A stretch of 64,000 nt of DNA from Centrapalus pauciflorus (lineage: Eukaryota; Streptophyta; Magnoliopsida; Asterales; Asteraceae): the NCBI GenBank assembly GCA_020465985.1, contig JAANYP010006995.1, forward strand, positions 62,001 to 126,000, written 5' to 3'. Both the position numbers and the translations under genes were made by a program. Under the pieces are notes generated by a model. It was not told where the DNA came from and ran no database searches. It saw nothing but the letters and a program-made list of their open reading frames with translations. Each line of letters begins with the position of its first letter. The first letter of the stretch is position 1. Of the stretch, positions 1 through 12,680 are shown piece after piece.

Positions 1-1649
1 ATATGCAGAACAACCCTTACAAACGTGCTTTCGGGCTTTAGCAATAGAAATAAGGCATAAATCGCCTTTTTGCCTATCCTCATAAATACATATATCGCGA
101 CCCTCGAGGGTAGTAATCTTGATCATCCTCTTCTTGCATACTATCTGAGCCTGATTATGGACAAGCCAGTCCATTTCCATTCTTGCATACTTCTTGTATA
201 CTACATCTTCTATAAGTAAGGTGCAGTTCTTATATACTTTATCGGCCTTAACTAACATGTTGCTAGCAGTTTTGATATTAATTACAAATTGTAAACATGA
301 CGTGGGCATTTTAAGTTGACGTGCGAATGATGTGCAGACAAATGAACGATTGGCTCCAGAATTAAACACAATGCGAGTAGGAATTGAATTTATTAAGAAC
401 GAACTAGTGGCCACCTCAGGGTCATCCTTTGATTCTTCAGTAGTAATCTAAAAATCACTTGTTGGAGTCCTCGAGGTGTGCTCCCTCCAAGCAGTTGAAG
501 CTCCAGAAGGCCTCGTGGTCGATTGCTGGGTGTTTTGATTTCTTTAGGGTTTTCAGCCGTCCTTGGCAAAATGGCCGACCTTGTTCTAGTTGTAGCATGC
601 CTCAGCCTTCGGTGGAAAATTTTCCCAGTGATGGTCTTTCTGCCCACAACAATAACAATACATATCCTGAGTTTTACGTTCCCCAGAATGAGTCTTTCTG
701 CACCACCTGCAGTCCCTCGATTGATTGCTGGGCGAAAAAGCCCTTCCTTTCCTTAGTGAGGATGATGGTTGACTTGATTGGGGTGAGGATAGAGATGATC
801 TAGAGTTTCCAGATTGTCGTTGCCTTTTTGGCAGCAACGATTGAGTTGGTTCTTTAGAAGCCGACCCCATGACATATCCAGAAAGTAGTAAAGTCTGCTC
901 CACATTCCGAGCAGCCTCCAATAACCCAGCAAATGTTGTATACCGAACACTACTCATTGTTCAACGAATTTCCCAGTCTAAATCGGCCTCAAACCGGTAT
1001 ATCTTCCTCTCTTCAGTGTCAATCCGGTGAGGTGCGAATAGACTCAAACGAGGGAACTCAATAGCATATTGAGTAATTATTTTTGTTCCCTGAGTTAATC
1101 CTAAAAATTTCACCTCCAGACGGCGCTTTTCATCAACAGGACAGTATTGTTGTGAAAATACTTCCTTGAATTCGTTCCATGACATGTGCGACACTACCTC
1201 CATCGTCAACACATTTACCATCGTATCCCACCACATGACGGCATCTCCTGTAAACATTGCAGTGACATATCGAACCTTATCCTTCTTAGCATTTTCGCTG
1301 ATTCAGAAGGTTCATTCAGTGGTAGTAATCCATTCTAGTGTTGTCACGGCATCTCCAATCCCATCAAAGACAACAGCTCCACTACTCTTGAAATCTTTGA
1401 ATCTACATCCCTTTGCTTTGTCGGAAGAACCAGAATCTTCATGCCTATCACCTTGCTCACCTTACTGGTGTTAGTTGTCCTTCTTTTTATCAGTGTTTCG
1501 TTTAGCCTCGGCCTCATCCATGGCCCTCAGCTGGTCAGCAATGATTAAGCTTGCTCAGCCATTCTTTTAGCTTGTAGTTCATTGTTTTGCTCCATCATGG
1601 TTTGCATCATTTGGAGCATTTGTTGTGGAGTCATATCGTCTCCAGACAT
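1..1649 (-). pseudogene. gag: T1 gag-protease pseudogene
   Basis: Start codon at 1649-1647 (MSGDDMTPQQ, compare MSGGGMTPEE in T2). A retrotransposon Gag domain follows; 1257-961 carries MWWDTMVN and RLSLFAPHRID. An in-frame TGA at 963-961 sits where T2 has Arg, and the frame resumes at 957 with a zinc-knuckle-like region (CYCCGQ and onward to about 586). A frameshift then moves the frame to 647-393. The protease is recognisable at about 370-300 as NSGANRSFV: the catalytic Asp of DSG is Asn (codon at 363-361). The frame runs off the left edge before reverse transcriptase. The product would have packaged and processed element RNA, but this copy cannot. Confidence 0.85.
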
Positions 1650-1839
1650 GTTCTGAAATATAAGAAATAATATTTATAACATTTATTTCTTAGTCCTATT
1701 TTTTCACAGTTACCCTTTATTGTTCACGTGGTTAATGTTAATACTATCTTAGTTCAAATCATTTCCTAGGAGTCCATTCTAATATCATAACCTAAGTTTG
1801 AGTGCAAGTCCTCGCGGACACTTGAGACCTCAAACTAAT

Positions 1840-1850
1840 GCTCTGATACA
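1840..1850 (-). other. T1 primer binding site (initiator-Met tRNA)
   Basis: The minus strand reads TGTATCAGAGC, one base short of the plant consensus TGGTATCAGAGC, just inside the LTR end. It is followed by ATTAGTTTGAG, which parallels GTAGTTTGAG after the PBS of T2. Confidence 0.75.
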
Positions 1851-1854
1851 AAAC

Positions 1855-3862
1855 TGAGACATCCTCATTTTTATGAACATATGATAAACTTCAGGATCAA
1901 CATGCAAGCCCAGTAATAACATTTGATTAAAGTTGAATCGTACAAAGAGTTTTAAGTACATCCACACTAAAGCATGAAAAGTTAAGAAGTCTACAGTGTC
2001 ATAATCTAACTACTACAACATCACTGTTTATATTCAAAAACATCAAAACCCAGCCCCAAAGCTACATAGTCTTCAATTACCAAGTATCTTCTAAGATCAC
2101 CAATAAACTGAGTGAAACCTATGTTGAAGGCAAGCAACTTCTTTTCCTTTGCCTGAAAACATGTGAAATTCAACAGTAAGCTACGGCTTAGTGAGATAAC
2201 AAATTACTTATTCAACATGAATACACATATAACAAGTTTTCAGGCAATGCTTGCCCCGACATGCGAAGGCACATATAACAAGTTTTCATCTTGCAGAGAA
2301 AGCATGAATTGACAGTTCAAGTATCGATAAAGGATGTACAACCTTGTCGGAATGAAATATATTGGATGATCAGTCCCCGACAGTGGCCTGTTCTCAACCT
2401 CATCATGCAGAAAAAGCATGTGTTAAAAGATGCACTTTCAAGTGAACGCATGGTACATGTTTAAAATATGTCAAGTACGACTGTGCATCAATAACAATAA
2501 ATCATATGAGTGTCAATTGATATGTATGAGCAACAGGAACATGCCAGTAATATGAATGCAAAAAATTAAATGTTTGAATAGTAATCTATCACTCACAGTT
2601 GTTTACTTAGCAAGGATGCCCTGGAAAGATAACCCAAGTTCTTACATTGTACAAGTAGGCTTTAACGTAGTATTTTAATCAATGTGTGTTAGTGAACACC
2701 ACAATTATCCTGTTAAGTCAGTGTAATAGAACATCAATAATTGGTTTACTTCTTAAAAACTTAGTTTTTGAATTTAACAAAATGATCCAAATTCGGATCC
2801 CAACCGAAATTCAGATAATCCCGAAATTCATTTGTTCCGAGGTTCCATCCTTAGAAATTTTCCTTTGTAACACCCATCCAAAATTCGGATGATACCATGA
2901 TCCGAAATTCGGAAGCCTGGATATCCGAAGTTCATGTCCTGACTTATGATTTTTCAAGTTTTCCATCCGAAATCCATCCGAGTTTCATTAGACCCAAAAT
3001 TCGGATGAATTCGAATTGTGTTCATCAAACACCGAATTCATACTTATACAATTTTATTATTTTCTATAATTTCATTTTTATAGTTATTTTGTCTGAAACT
3101 CTTCATGAATGGTCCAAATCCTTGTTTTAACACTTATGAACATAATTCCTAATACAATATGTACCAAATCAGCCTCCTTTTCTACAATTTTTAATATCCA
3201 GTCGAACACACACACTAAAACACATAGTTAATTCTCATAATCATACTTAGAGCTTGAATCAGAAGCTAAAATTTAGTATATAACTTCTCTAACACTCGAT
3301 TTAAACAAATCCACAAAAAGAAACAACATGTAACAACATCCATATCTTAAATCTGAGATTCGGTTCTTCACAAAACCCACAAATTCATAAGTTTTAGGGA
3401 TATTTTACCTCAAACGGGTTTTGTAGTGATTATATATAGTTCCTTTTTATCAACTGTGTCAAAATTTTCAGCATTCAATCCAACATTTCTGGTGTTCTTG
3501 ATTTTGGAATTGAGAGAAACCCGAGGGTTTTTAGAAAGAGGAAGAGAGAGACGGTGGAATTTTAGAGAGACAGAAATTGCAAAAGTGACGGTCACACACT
3601 ATTTAATTATATTTATTTAAATTTTTCCTTAATTGCACATTACACCCTTCAACTTTGTATTTTCTCATTTTAACCTTCTTAAGTATCCATGTCGGTTTCT
3701 CAGTGTCATGCTTGCTCAAAAGACAACGATGACGATTTCTCATCATCATCATCATTTTTAAATACATGAAATGAAATTTATTTAATCACCACAACAATAC
3801 ATCAAAACACAATATAAATCTTAACTACTCATTACATAAAATTCAAAATTAGGGATGTTATA
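1855..3862 (-). repeat. T1 5' LTR
   Basis: The minus strand begins TATAACATCCC (TG has become TA) and ends GATGTCTCA, four bases before the primer binding site. Its 2008 bp length is close to the 1976 bp LTR of T2, and the start resembles TGTAACATCC of T2. The partner LTR lies outside the window, so the ends rest on this comparison and on the position of the PBS. Confidence 0.7.
2770..3020. repeat. Degenerate AATTCGGA-type mini-repeats in T1 LTR
   Basis: AATTCGGAT, CCGAAATTC and close variants recur many times over about 250 bp of the LTR. They are irregularly spaced and occur in both orientations. T2 has a similar but differently spelled cluster (AATTCGAAT) in its own LTR at 11120-11350. 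Confidence 0.6.
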
Positions 3863-4518
3863 CTCTTCGCCCAGCATCTCACCCAATCTAAAATTCAAAC
3901 TACATATACCCACCTCCACCCTTTCTAAAGTTGCAGCAGAATCACCTTCTATTCCTACAGGTTCTAAACCATCCCATCGATCTACCATTACGGTTGACTT
4001 CTTCAAAGAGTCAACAAAAAAAGCTCCTATCATTCATGACAAAGACGATCTGGCCTGGGTTCACTAGTTTTCAAAAGGGAATGTGATTAATCTTCCCCTT
4101 GAAAAGAGAGAAAGTCTCAGACTAGACCACAATAGCCGAGTTTTTCAATTAATGAATATCCCGACCATGGAAAATGAAAAACCTCCGGTACATGGCTTGA
4201 AAAAAAATATTTGATAAAGATGAAAACTGAAGAATTTCAAGAACCTTTCTTGGAAGATAAGTGGCTAATCTAGAGCTGAGTAAGCTGAATACAATCAAAT
4301 GATGTTGAGAGAAACGAGGGTAAGGTCTGGATACTGGTCAAAATCAAGGATTTTCATGATGGCAAACTTCTACACTCCAACGTTAGACATCAAAAGAGTT
4401 GACGATTTATCCCAGTTCATTCATGAGAGTGATTTTGACTTTATGACCTTTGATGATATACAGTCTCTGCACAACAAACTGAAGAATAAAATCAAGGGAA
4501 GATTGTGTTATGTCAATA
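3863..4518. other. Unassigned stretch between T1 and a probable solo LTR
   Basis: Two short open frames lie on the plus strand: 3855-4067 (70 residues) and 4299-4523 (74 residues, containing DFDFMTFDDIQSLHNKL). Neither is recognised, and the stretch between them has stops. They could be debris of another element, of an integrated pararetrovirus, or a host exon fragment. No splice or domain evidence decides between these. Confidence 0.3.
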
Positions 4519-5705
4519 TGTAAGACCCTAATTTTCTCTAGAGTCTTACCATTAGGTCCCAGTGAGCAATGTGATATCAATCATATAACTAAGATAGAAT
4601 CTGATAAAATATTAAGTGTAATTACATAACAGGGTCAAAATAAGGTTATTACAGGTAGACATGAAATTATAATAAGTCCCAGTCTAATCTATTACACCAC
4701 TTGTCACTATGAGACATTATGAACTACCCAAGTCTTCCTCAAAGTCTGTCTTCAATTGAAACCAAAATAGAGTCTGAGTAGTAGTCTGCTGTCTCTTCAA
4801 GCTTCTATTTTTGGTCACTTAAGTAATTTGGTGATTGGGCTGTTGTCGTTGATTTTACCTCTAAAAAGATATTCAACAACAGTAACCTTTTACTTAATGA
4901 GTTAATACATATTACAGCAAAACCTGCAATAAAAGAGGTAGAGTTTTAGATAAGTTCCAGGTGTGTGAAACTGGTCAACAGCCGCTCGTCCTGCTGTTCA
5001 TGTGAGACATAATGTTAAGAAAGGGTAATGTCAACCTCAAAATCACACATATGTAGGGATCAACCACGAACTACTATTTTCCACGAGAGGTGACATCAGA
5101 GCGGTCAACGTCCCAAGTTCATTAAAATTGTGATGTGAAAGTAAAATTAAAAGTCTGGGTTCAAGTTAAATATATCAAGTCAAAGATAGAAAAATGAATG
5201 ATAAGTCATAATTGAATAAATATGATTAAAAGTAGTCAAGAAATGTCTGATAAACAAGTGTTATCATGTTTCACATGGCAACATCGTACCATGGAGTGTA
5301 ACTTCCCATTCTAGCTGTATAATGGAAATTTAAAGACGTAAGATAAGTCAACATTTGTCAATATATAAGTCAGCGTGTATAACATGTAAAACTATAACTC
5401 ACCTTGTCCACTTAGTTCTGACTCTGTCTTTCAGTTTTGTTTTGATTATTCAGTCTTGTTTGGGTCTTTATAGACTTCGTGTCACTTTTATATTTCAGAA
5501 TGTAGCTTATATAACCTGTTTATCATGTCCTCATTATGATCACTGATGTGTCATCATGTCATTTTCATATTAAGTAATATTTAAGTCTCTTTGTTGTCAC
5601 TATGTTCAAATATCTATTTCTGAGTTATTTATGTCTTTGATGGCTTTTAAGAATATCTTAGGATCATGTATTCATGAATGGTCATACAAGCATACATATG
5701 TATAC

Positions 5706-5824
5706 TGCTAATCTATATGCGGTGCATTAATATATAAATGATCACATGTCATTATTTTAAATACATTCCCACACATGCTAATCTATATGCGGTGCATTAA
5801 TATACACATACATTCCCACACATG
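5706..5824 (+). repeat. Interleaved short duplications
   Basis: A 29 bp string beginning TGCTAATCTATATGCGG occurs at 5706-5734 and 5776-5804. ATACATTCCCACACATG occurs at 5761-5777 and again ending at 5824. The copies are exact or nearly so, which points to recent local duplication. Confidence 0.8.
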
Positions 5825-6012
5825 TCAATATTTTATTTCTCAAATAAACAGTCATAATATACATATTTATAAGTCTAGGTTGAATTTTACTATATGTACA
5901 CCACATCTATCAACTTTTTGGTTTCAAAGGCCAACAAGTAAGGTTGTGGTCCAAGCTAAAGGCCATATTAACCTATACTAGCTTACTTAAAGCTTCTGTT
6001 GTTGTCCATCCT

Positions 6013-6042
6013 TAGTTTCATGACGGCTAGTTTCATGACGGC
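6013..6042 (+). repeat. 15 bp perfect tandem duplication
   Basis: TAGTTTCATGACGGC occurs twice in direct succession (6013-6027 and 6028-6042), followed by CCACCCGAAGG. Confidence 0.9.
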
Positions 6043-6680
6043 CCACCCGAAGGTTATATCTCGGGGTATTGGTCTAACACATACGCCTACTCGGTTCACA
6101 CACAACAATGCACATTTACTTATAATTCATACATGTTTAATTGCTCAACTCTAAGCTAAACATGTTCTAGAACTCTTTAAATGGGGTTGCTAACTTTCAT
6201 TCGTCTGTTCCATATTGTACCCCCAAATTCCATGTTCAATATACTAAAAGCACCAATAACTAATTTATATATATGAATAGAAACAGAGAGATTAAAAGCT
6301 TGATGGAGGAAGGATGAACCATCAACTATACATGTAACAACTTTTAAGGCCACAAACTAATGCCAAGGGTCATTTAATCCCTGTTTGTGGCATGCTATTG
6401 TTGTCTATTTATTGTTGAACTGTTGTAGCTCACAACAGTCCCTAAACATGTCTTATATGCTATTAAGGTTCCTAAGGGTCTTGGCCAAAGGCCACTAGAC
6501 AATGCCAAGGCCGAGGGGCTTTCAGCCATGGGCAAAGCCATGAATCATATACATTCTATAATTGTGATCTGCTGCTGGTCCTGTTTTTTTCCTGTCCATC
6601 GTCCTTAATCTGCAGTAGCCCACCCCGAGACTTATTAGTCTCTGTGTCTTAGTCTTTTGCACACACTCATACTAATTTTA

Positions 6681-6830
<150 letters not shown>

Positions 6831-6916
6831 CTTGGAGTCCTGAGCCGTGGACCACTATGATGCGGTATGTCTGTCCATCCATCTATATGTGCGTTTGTCT
6901 TCTTAACAGCTGCCCA

Positions 6917-6940
6917 CCCCAAGACTATTAAGTCTTGGGG
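6917..6940. other. Perfect 10 bp hairpin in a duplicated segment
   Basis: CCCCAAGACT and AGTCTTGGGG form a perfect stem around the loop ATTA. A related, weaker form (CCCCGAGACTTATTAGTCTC) occurs at about 6623-6642, after similar flanks (GCCCACCCC). The two lie about 290 bp apart on either side of the AT microsatellite, which suggests an old duplication. Confidence 0.6.
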
Positions 6941-7187
6941 TCCTCATGTTTATTTCCTACTAATCTCCTTCATACTTGGAATAAATTTTCAAATCTCCAA
7001 GTCTAATGAAAGGCAAGAATCGGAGTCCAAACAAAAGTTGAAGGCTCGGAGTCATTTAGTCTTACTGCTTGGCCGATATCCATCTAATTGTTACACACCA
7101 AGACTTCCATGTCTCAGAGTTGTCATCCCAATCGTAGCAACAAAATAAAATAGGAAGGATTAAGGGCGTATTTGGCTAAGAATGAAG

Positions 7188-7208
7188 CACACACACACAC
7201 ACACACAC
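7188..7208. repeat. (CA)n microsatellite
   Basis: A run of about ten CA units lies in non-coding sequence. Confidence 0.95.
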
Positions 7209-8049
7209 CTGTGGCACACTTCGATACTAACATGTCTTGGAGTCCACTTTAGAAAAGCAAGAGCAGGAGCATCGTATATATCTATCAAGATATGTCTCAA
7301 ACTCATTTCAAACACTATGTCTCTGGGTCATTTAGTTGCCTCTGTTCTTCCCCTAACCGTGTTTCCAAGCTCAATTTAAAAATCACGCAAGGCATACAAA
7401 TGAATTCAATGAAGTTTTATGCAAGTTTCTTGGTGGAATTTCATGTTTAATTTACAGTTTAGGAATCTGAATCCTTGGTAGCCGTGGTTCACAACCAGTG
7501 GCACACACACAAGTATAATTGATGGGTTTAATTACGATACTACCTTGTTTAAGTCTTTTTTTCTTGAAGGATATGACTCAATGATAAATTCCAAAGTTAA
7601 ATCGCAGCAAACCATGAAGACATGAGCAGGAAATTTGTAGTGAGAAGTTCTAAAGTATAGAGAGTGAGTTGTTGATTTCGTTGGATTAAAATACAAAGAA
7701 ATGACATGAGCAGGATGATGAGTCAATTACAAATATAAACGTGTCAAGTATTTATGATTTTGGAAATTTGGCGGTTTGCACCCTGAACCTTAACTTTTAA
7801 TTAATTACATAAATGGTCTTTATTATCATGTCTATTTATTTGACATAACTATCTTGTTAATATCATTAACATAAGTAAAATAAATGGCTAACATTATTAA
7901 TTTACGTAAAGTATGTTGCTAGAATTCGTAATATGATCTATATCAATTGATATAATCAAGTTAGGCAAGAATTAAGATGTTACAGAATGGCCCCACCATG
8001 CCTAACTTCGTACTTGAAGTCGGTTATGATCAAACAGACTAGTGATAGG

Positions 8050-8054
8050 AATTC
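8050..8054. repeat. M target site duplication, left (AATTC)
   Basis: It is identical to 25903-25907 on the far side of the element. Confidence 0.85.
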
Positions 8055-9195
8055 TTTAGGTCCCAAAAGGTTTCCATAATATGTTGCTCTAAGTTATAGG
8101 GGGGGGGGGGGGTGAATACATCTTTTTAAAATTCAACACACTTTTTTCAATGTTTGTGTATATTATCAACAAGGGTTAATTACAAAGTAGCTTGAACTGC
8201 AGAATGGTTCAAACTGAGATGACAGATACAACAGACATTTAACTAATCTAAGACACACTCAGAGTTAGTACAATGAATACACTCACTAAGATGAACTCAC
8301 TGTTTACAAGACAGACAGATGGATAGCTTGAATAAGAACATCTTGGACACACATTACTGTTTTATTCAAGCAGACTTGCATGCATGAAAACACACTTCTT
8401 TGCACGATATGAATTTCACACTCTTGGTTGTCTCAGATTCCTTAGAAGCATCCTTTTCTACTCTCATTGAGAATCTCAGTGAAGCTTCCTCATTGGACAT
8501 AGAGATAGTGGGATGACTTTCCAAAAAGACAAAACAACTTATCTGCATGTTCTGACAAAGCAGAATTGTCTTTACATTGCAAAATCTTTGTATTTTCCTT
8601 TTTGTCTCTGTTGTAGAAGGCTTTAACCAAAAGAGGATTGTGAACTTTGTACCTTTCATCTTCTGTTATGGCCATTTTGATATAAGAAATGGTCTGTCAC
8701 CCAATTCAAATATCCACTTTGTCTTCATGTAACAGAACATGAGGACATGTAGTCTAAAATAATACAGCGTAGGCAGTCTTGGCAGCTTCTGTTTTCCACT
8801 TTGTCTTCGACTTTGTAAACTGATCTTGTAGTCTTAAACAATACATGAGGACATGGTTACATATTCCATAAAGTGTTTAGCCTATTCACAAAAACAACAT
8901 CTGTTCACAAAGAACAGAACACTTAGAATTTGTCCAAGCTGCTCAACAGGATAGAGCAGCGTAGACAGTTTATGTCCAGCCTGTTCAGCAGAATAGAACA
9001 GCTTGGACAATCTGCCTTAGTTGTAACAAATGCAACAGGGTAAACAGCTTTGACTAGTATTGCAAATCACTTATCAGGTTCAATAAGGCATTAACAGGGC
9101 TTAATTTATACCTTCAAGTGCATCAAACAAGTTTGATTAAAAATCCCGCCCTAAGATGTATAACAGGTTTGACTGAGGCCTTTTTGTGCCTAACA
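8055..9195 (-). repeat. M 3' LTR
   Basis: The minus strand starts TGTTAGGCACAAAAAGG at 9195. It aligns along its length with 24792-25902. The terminal CA has decayed to AA (plus strand TTTAGG against TGCAGG). It contains a run of 14 G (8099-8112) where the other LTR has 7, and repeats of AACAG and GTCCAAGCTG type. Confidence 0.9.
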
Positions 9196-9209
9196 ATCTC
9201 CCCCTATTT
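9196..9209 (-). other. M polypurine tract
   Basis: The minus strand reads AAATAGGGGGAGAT directly before the 3' LTR start TGTTAGG. This is the plus-strand primer site expected of an LTR element. Confidence 0.85.
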
Positions 9210-9668
9210 GCAATAATTAGTCTAAGCTGATCCTATCAATAATCACTATATATTTTTATAGTACACTTTGCTGAAATCAAATTACAACATTGAAGTGAAG
9301 TAAAGGATGAGTTTATATATACTGATGTACAAAAGTAGGTTACAACTGATGAAATAAGAAAATTACAACTAATGTAATAAAGTACAACATATGTACAAGG
9401 AATCGTTTCAACAAATTTTGGACTATTGATAGTGGAAGCAAACAACGGCAAGAATGTTCAACTAATGACAACTTCCATTCTTCATCTACTCAGCAGCAGA
9501 TGGACCTCCAAGCTATTGTGGTTCTTCTTCTTCGAACATTTACTCGAAATGCTCCTTGGTTTCTTCAATTTTGCTCCATATTATTTCTTAGGAACATGAA
9601 GTTGGGATGTTGAAGCTCTCCTCTCTCATGGAACCCTTTGAGCTGTTCCCAGATAGCTGCTCTCCATC

Positions 9669-10485
9669 TTACAAATTTTTTGAAGGAGTTGGCAAGTCTA
9701 AAACTATGAGTTGCTTAAGACCAACCTTATGCAAATCTGATGCTCTGTGGAAACACTTTTTCTTTGTTAGGGGATCCACAAAAAATACCCCAGGATCAGG
9801 TTCCTCTATTAGCTTATCTTCTTCATGTTTTACTCCTCTGGGCAGGCTGTGATCTACTCCCTTGATCTCAATAGCTACATCACCTTGATCAATCATTATT
9901 ACGATTTCTTCCAGCTCAGTATCCTTTCTCCTTCTCCTGACCTTGATCTTGGGTTCAACCACTGAGGTACCCTTGATTTGTTCTTCTATGATCAGGCAAA
10001 GATTCTTAACTCTCTCCATTAATTTCTTGACATATGCCCTGATAGTCTTAGCAGTTTCAGACTTAGACTGACTCAGGGCAACTGCAAATTCCACCCATTC
10101 TCTGAATCCCATTTGGGAGCAACATCTGTGTGTTCATATGCTTCCAATTCTGGACCTTCAGTACCTAGCCTGGTTATTTGAAGTTTCCACTGTTTGCCTT
10201 TATTTGAAATGGGAACATCTTTGACAATTGTTTCCTTGGCAAGCCTTCTGTTGGCAACATCAAAGAATTTCTTCTTTGCCAAGTTGTCAAAGTGAATTTG
10301 GGCTCTTGCAGAGAAGGATGCTGGTTAGTCTTGATCACAGAGACCTAAGCACCCAGTTATATATCTCCATCTTTCTCAACCATTGATTCAGTGGCAGCCT
10401 CTAGAAGTTTCCTTTGAACATCCAAGGAAGACATTTTAGCTTTTCTTGCCTCCTTGTATGCAAAGGCGTTTGCAGCTTTAGTAGA
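9669..10485 (-). pseudogene. M extra ORF, C-terminal part beyond the T2 insertion
   Basis: The reading resumes left of T2 (AFAYKEARKAKMSSLDVQ, about 10468-10415). It passes through 10282-10073 (FFDVANRRLAKETIVKD), shifts frame in the overlap with 10112-9669 (REWVEFAVALSQSKSETA) and ends at a stop at 9671-9669. Joined in order with 15315-18130 it makes about 3.7 kb, longer than gag. The last part is rich in Lys, Arg and Glu (KIKVRRRRKDTE). No known domain is recognised. Confidence 0.65.
10481..10485. repeat. T2 target site duplication, left (GTAGA)
   Basis: It matches 15310-15314 on the other side of T2. Both lie inside the extra ORF of M. Confidence 0.9.
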
Positions 10486-12461
10486 TGTAACATCCTGATG
10501 TTAAAATTCTATAGTTGAGGTTTATTAGTTTAAAATTAATGTAATTTAAGTTGAATTATAAAAGTTGGTTGTTATTTAAAGGAAATTAAAAAGTTTAAGA
10601 ACTTTGAAATGATTATTATGAATTATAAAAGTTAGTAATGATAAAACTAAGAATAAATCAGTATTTTATGGAACCGGTTAAATTGAGGGGTGAAATGTGC
10701 AAAATGATGAAAGTTGAATAAAAAGGCTAAAAAGCCATTCATTTTTCATTTACAGACTCTCTCTCTACTTTCTCTCTCTAGAAAGTTCTCTCTACCTTCT
10801 CTCTAGATTTTCTCCCAAACCGACCGTCCGATTATCGAGTTCTATACGTCATCGGAAAGATCTCGAGGAGTACTACAACAATCTACAGTTGCATTCTTGA
10901 TTTTGTACGAATTTGAGGTAAGAATCGACCCTTTTAAGCTTTTATATTTCGGTTTTGAAGAACATAAATTCGAGTTTGTCATTTATTGCGTGAATGAAGC
11001 TAGTTTTGCTTGAGTTTTAACTAGAATAAGATAGAGTATGTGTAATAGAATCAAAACTAGGCTTAATGCATGTCATATTCGTGATTTTAGGCTTTGAAAT
11101 GAAAGATTTAAGCTGTAGATATGAACAAATTCGAGAATGCCAAGAACAAAGTCGAAATGCAAGAACAAACTCGATTTTGGTACTGAACTCGAGTATGTAT
11201 TCGAATTAGCACCATGGGATTCGAATTTAACCCTTAGATTCGAAGTAGGGTTCGAATCTAACCCAAAATTCGAAATATAATTCGAATTTAACCCTCAAAT
11301 TCGAGATAGGTTCGAATTTAACACCTAAATTCGAATTTGATGCCTAAATTTGTAACCCACTCTCTAAACTCGAATATTTTTGAATGAAACACATAGACAA
11401 CACATAAATTAACAAAAGTTATTCAAAGGATAAGGTTTGAACCTGAGTTAGGTTCAAACTTAGTTGTGGTTCGAATTTGGACATGGATCCGGAATGGGGG
11501 AAAAATATTGCAAAACTTATAAAACTTGGTTTTATGGAATTAAACAGTTATTGACATGATGTGTTGTTACAACTGACTTACAGGTCCCTTGTGGTGTTGT
11601 TTAACCCACAGTGGGGTACTTTGTGGATCCGGTTGAAATCCCGAAGAGAAATAATAATATTGAAGTTTAATTACGCACCCACTGTGAGTACATTAGATTT
11701 CGCATGTTTATATCTGTTTTATGTCAGCTTTGCCTGCTGAGACCTGTTGCTTCATTTATTGTTTGGAATTCTACTAACTTGCGTAGATTTAGATGCACAT
11801 TCATACTTGTTGCATGTCTGTTCGATTGTTGTGCATCTAGTGATGGACCGGTGGGTCGCATCAATTACTCTGATGTTACTGCGCTATATGACATGGAGCT
11901 GATCCCTCCGAGGTTCTGGTAGGCAGTATGTCATCCCCGATCGTACGTTTGTCTCAGATGGTATGTTTTATGCCAGCTTTGGGCTCGAAGGGGCTGGGGC
12001 TCTGGTTCCGTACTTGGTGTACGAAGATGGTATACGATGTTTGTCATCGGTGTTACCCTTGGGGCTTGATAAAGATTTATAAAATGCGTAATCTGTGTAT
12101 TCACTAAGCATTAGCTTACCTCTCAGTTGCTTTATTTTTACAGGAAAGGGAAAATCTGCAGCTGGACCTTCTAGTTAGGTTGTTTGCGAAGATTTGGAAG
12201 ATTCCTACTACTAAATCTGTAATTATGTTGTGGGACAAATGTTATATTATGTTTGGGATGATTGTAATAAAGGTTTGAGTATGTAGACTTAGAAATGGTA
12301 CCTTGTAGCACCGTAGGGTGTTTGACACTGTTGCGTTACTTTATTTACGTATTTTAATGCTTCCGCACTTAAACTAGGTTATCAGATCATTATGTTATTG
12401 TATGTTGGTGATTAATCCTGGGTGTTTTGTAAATGGTGGTTGTTGTGGCAAGGGTGTCACA
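10486..12461 (+). repeat. T2 5' LTR (complete)
   Basis: It runs from TGTAACATCC to GGGTGTCACA, 1976 bp. The second half (from 11744) is repeated nearly unchanged at 14591-15309. A CT-rich stretch at 10755-10810 and a cluster of AATTCGAA-type mini-repeats at 11120-11350 lie within it. The LTR would hold the element promoter and polyadenylation signals. Confidence 0.92.
11120..11350. repeat. Degenerate ATTCGAAT mini-repeats in T2 LTR
   Basis: About ten variants of ATTCGAATTTAACCC and AAATTCGA follow one another with irregular spacing of about 20 bp. Confidence 0.65.
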
Positions 12462-12466
12462 CGAGA

Positions 12467-12478
12467 TGGTATCAGAGC
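12467..12478 (+). other. T2 primer binding site (initiator-Met tRNA)
   Basis: It reads TGGTATCAGAGC, a perfect plant consensus, five bases after the LTR end. Confidence 0.95.
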
Positions 12479-12680
12479 AGTAGTTTGAGATTCAAGTGTC
12501 CGTGAGGTCTTGATCTCAAACATTAAGTGATGATATGTAGTGATGGTAAGTAATGATCTGAACTAAGATAGGTTACGATCTAGTAATCATAGGAGATTGA
12601 TTATCATACGGGACAATTGAGTTGTGTCCTTAAATTAATGACATGTTACTAAACAAGTTATATGTTTATTATTTCAGAAC

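Larger units (their letters stand above)
1..3862 (-). mobile_element. T1: partial Ty3/gypsy (Tekay/Del-like) element, runs off left edge
   Basis: On the minus strand there is a 5' LTR (3862 to 1855), an initiator-Met primer binding site (1850-1840), a leader, then a broken gag-protease region reading to position 1. The gag and protease closely match those of T2 (12681-14590), so the two belong to one family. The reverse transcriptase, integrase and 3' LTR would lie left of the window. Several stops and frameshifts show that the copy is dead. The lineage rests on the Gag type and on the protease with its downstream GMDWL-like stretch, and is an inference. Confidence 0.85.

Noticed and set aside
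459..803. Plus-strand open frames over T1 gag
   Set aside because: They are antisense shadows of the minus-strand gag, which has clear family similarity to T2.
4299..4523. A host exon or small gene
   Set aside because: The frame is open but short, with no recognised domain, splice sites or promoter; kept only as unassigned.
5087..5104. PBS-like GACATCAGAGCGG on the plus strand
   Set aside because: It has two mismatches at key positions, and no LTR end or gag lies beside it. The region fits a minus-strand LTR better.
12467..12478. tRNA-like sequence at this and the other PBS positions
   Set aside because: Only 11-13 bases match the tRNA 3' end; they are primer binding sites and not tRNA genes.
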